NCBI GenBank assembly: GCA_937996585.1 | Contig: CALKUW010000304.1 | Span: 1 to 5,065 of the forward strand | DNA length: 5,065 bases | Direction of reading: 5' to 3' | Source: an uncultured Flavobacteriales bacterium | GTDB taxonomy: Bacteria > Bacteroidota > Bacteroidia > Flavobacteriales_D > Sanyastnellaceae | In this document: positions 4,619 to 5,065 of the stretch, piece by piece | How the letters are laid out: every line of letters starts with the position of its first letter | How positions within the stretch are numbered: the stretch's first letter is position 1 | Notes under the pieces: model-generated | Databases searched by the model: none | What the model was told of the DNA's origin: nothing | What the model saw: only the letters and a program-made list of their open reading frames with translations | Program-made: the position numbers and the translations under genes

Positions 4619-5065
4619 TTGAAACAACTTGTCATCACCACCTCGACCACGCAGCGCGACAGCGCCGCGCTCAATGCCTACCTCGCCGACGTCAACCGCT
4701 GCCCGATGATCACGGCAGAGGAGGAAGTCGACCTGGCCATCCGCATCCGCAAGGGTGATCGTGATGCGCTGGACCGCCTGGTGACGGCCAACTTGAGGTT
4801 CGTGGTGTCGGTGTCCAAGAAGTACCAGTACATCGGTCTGCCTTTGACCGACCTGATCAACGAGGGCAACCTGGGGCTGATCAAGGCGGCGGAGAAGTTC
4901 GACCACACGAAGGGCTTCAAGTTTATCTCGTACGCCGTTTGGTGGATCCGTCAGAGCATCATGGATGCCGCGGCGAAGACGGGAAAGACGGTGCGCGTGC
5001 CTTCCAATCAGGTGGGGATGATGCTCAAGGTGCGTTCCGCGACGGAGTACCTGGAGCAGCTCATG
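4619..5065 (+). CDS. rpoD: Sigma-70 family RNA polymerase sigma factor, RpoD/SigA-like, 5' part
   Basis: 149 codons are present and the frame runs off the window with no stop; the usual Bacteroidota RpoD is roughly 290 residues, so about half is missing. It would direct RNA polymerase to promoters. Region 1.2 spans about 14-46 (LNAYLADVNRCPMITAEEEVDLAIRIRKGD). Regions 2.1-2.2 contain LRFVVSVSKKY (59-69) and DLINEGNLGLIKAAEKFD (78-95). Regions 2.3-2.4, for -10 melting and recognition, contain GFKFISYAVWWIRQSI (99-114). Region 3.0 begins near KTVRVPSNQVG (123-133). The start is TTG at 4619, read as Met: MKQLVITTSTTQRDS aligns with the typical N-terminus MRQLKITKSITNRES, and no in-frame ATG fits. 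Oddities are NRCPM in place of the usual GK-D/E-L segment, and MDAAAKTGKTVRVPSN where primary sigmas usually have LQALAEQSRIVRLPLN. It is therefore either a divergent primary sigma or a group-2-like paralogue. Confidence 0.93.
   Translation, partial: MKQLVITTSTTQRDSAALNAYLADVNRCPMITAEEEVDLAIRIRKGDRDALDRLVTANLRFVVSVSKKYQYIGLPLTDLINEGNLGLIKAAEKFDHTKGFKFISYAVWWIRQSIMDAAAKTGKTVRVPSNQVGMMLKVRSATEYLEQLM

Noticed and set aside
1..5065. CRISPR array, tRNA, rRNA, insertion sequence or phage attachment site
   Set aside because: No regularly spaced repeats, cloverleaf, rRNA-like sequence, transposase motif or terminal repeats were seen on either strand.

Overview
The window looks like a chromosomal segment of a GC-rich member of the Bacteroidota, possibly one of the high-GC Flavobacteriales or Chitinophagales-like lineages. 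The main evidence is the partial sigma factor at the right end. Its product begins almost directly with region 1.2 (MKQLVITTSTTQRDSAALNAYL), with no long region 1.1, as in the short RpoD/SigA proteins of Bacteroidota. Start contexts that are A-rich after the start codon, mostly without a Shine-Dalgarno sequence, also fit. The assignment is an inference from sequence character, not from a database match. All supported genes lie on the + strand; the long minus-strand frames are mirror frames of GC-rich genes.

Layout. Positions 1-122 are a non-coding upstream stretch. Positions 123-1598 encode a complete membrane-bound O-acyltransferase (MBOAT, AlgI/DltB/PatA type). Its stop codon overlaps by one base (TAATG) the start of a 290-residue membrane-anchored protein with a GDSH motif and a C-terminal DxxH motif, read here as the SGNH/GDSL-like extracytoplasmic partner. 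The two probably act together, moving acyl (often acetyl) groups across the inner membrane and onto an extracytoplasmic polysaccharide or lipid. A 216-base gap (2471-2686) follows. It holds a 13-bp tandem duplication and three hairpins and is the likely transcription boundary.

Positions 2687-3277 encode a compact cytoplasmic von Willebrand A-domain protein with an intact metal-ion (MIDAS) site. About 65 bases later a TTG-started gene (3343-4440) encodes a 365-residue protein that I cannot name. It has a central CxxxxC...CxxC cluster spaced like the structural zinc site of archaemetzincin-type zincins, without the HExxH catalytic motif, and a C-terminal half that looks like a winged-helix/helical module. 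Between the two genes lies a consensus-like Shine-Dalgarno sequence in front of a possible 24-codon leader ORF that overlaps the start of the larger gene. The VWA gene and this gene look like a two-gene unit and are the least explained part of the window.

The 178-base gap 4441-4618 contains alternative hairpins at the gene end, a terminator-like hairpin, and a 6-5-6 palindrome bracketed by two TTGCATA copies that could be an operator. It leads to a TTG-started sigma-70 factor that runs off the window end. Its DNA-binding core is close to the primary-sigma consensus, but its region 3.0 is divergent, so it could be either the housekeeping sigma or a group-2-like paralogue.
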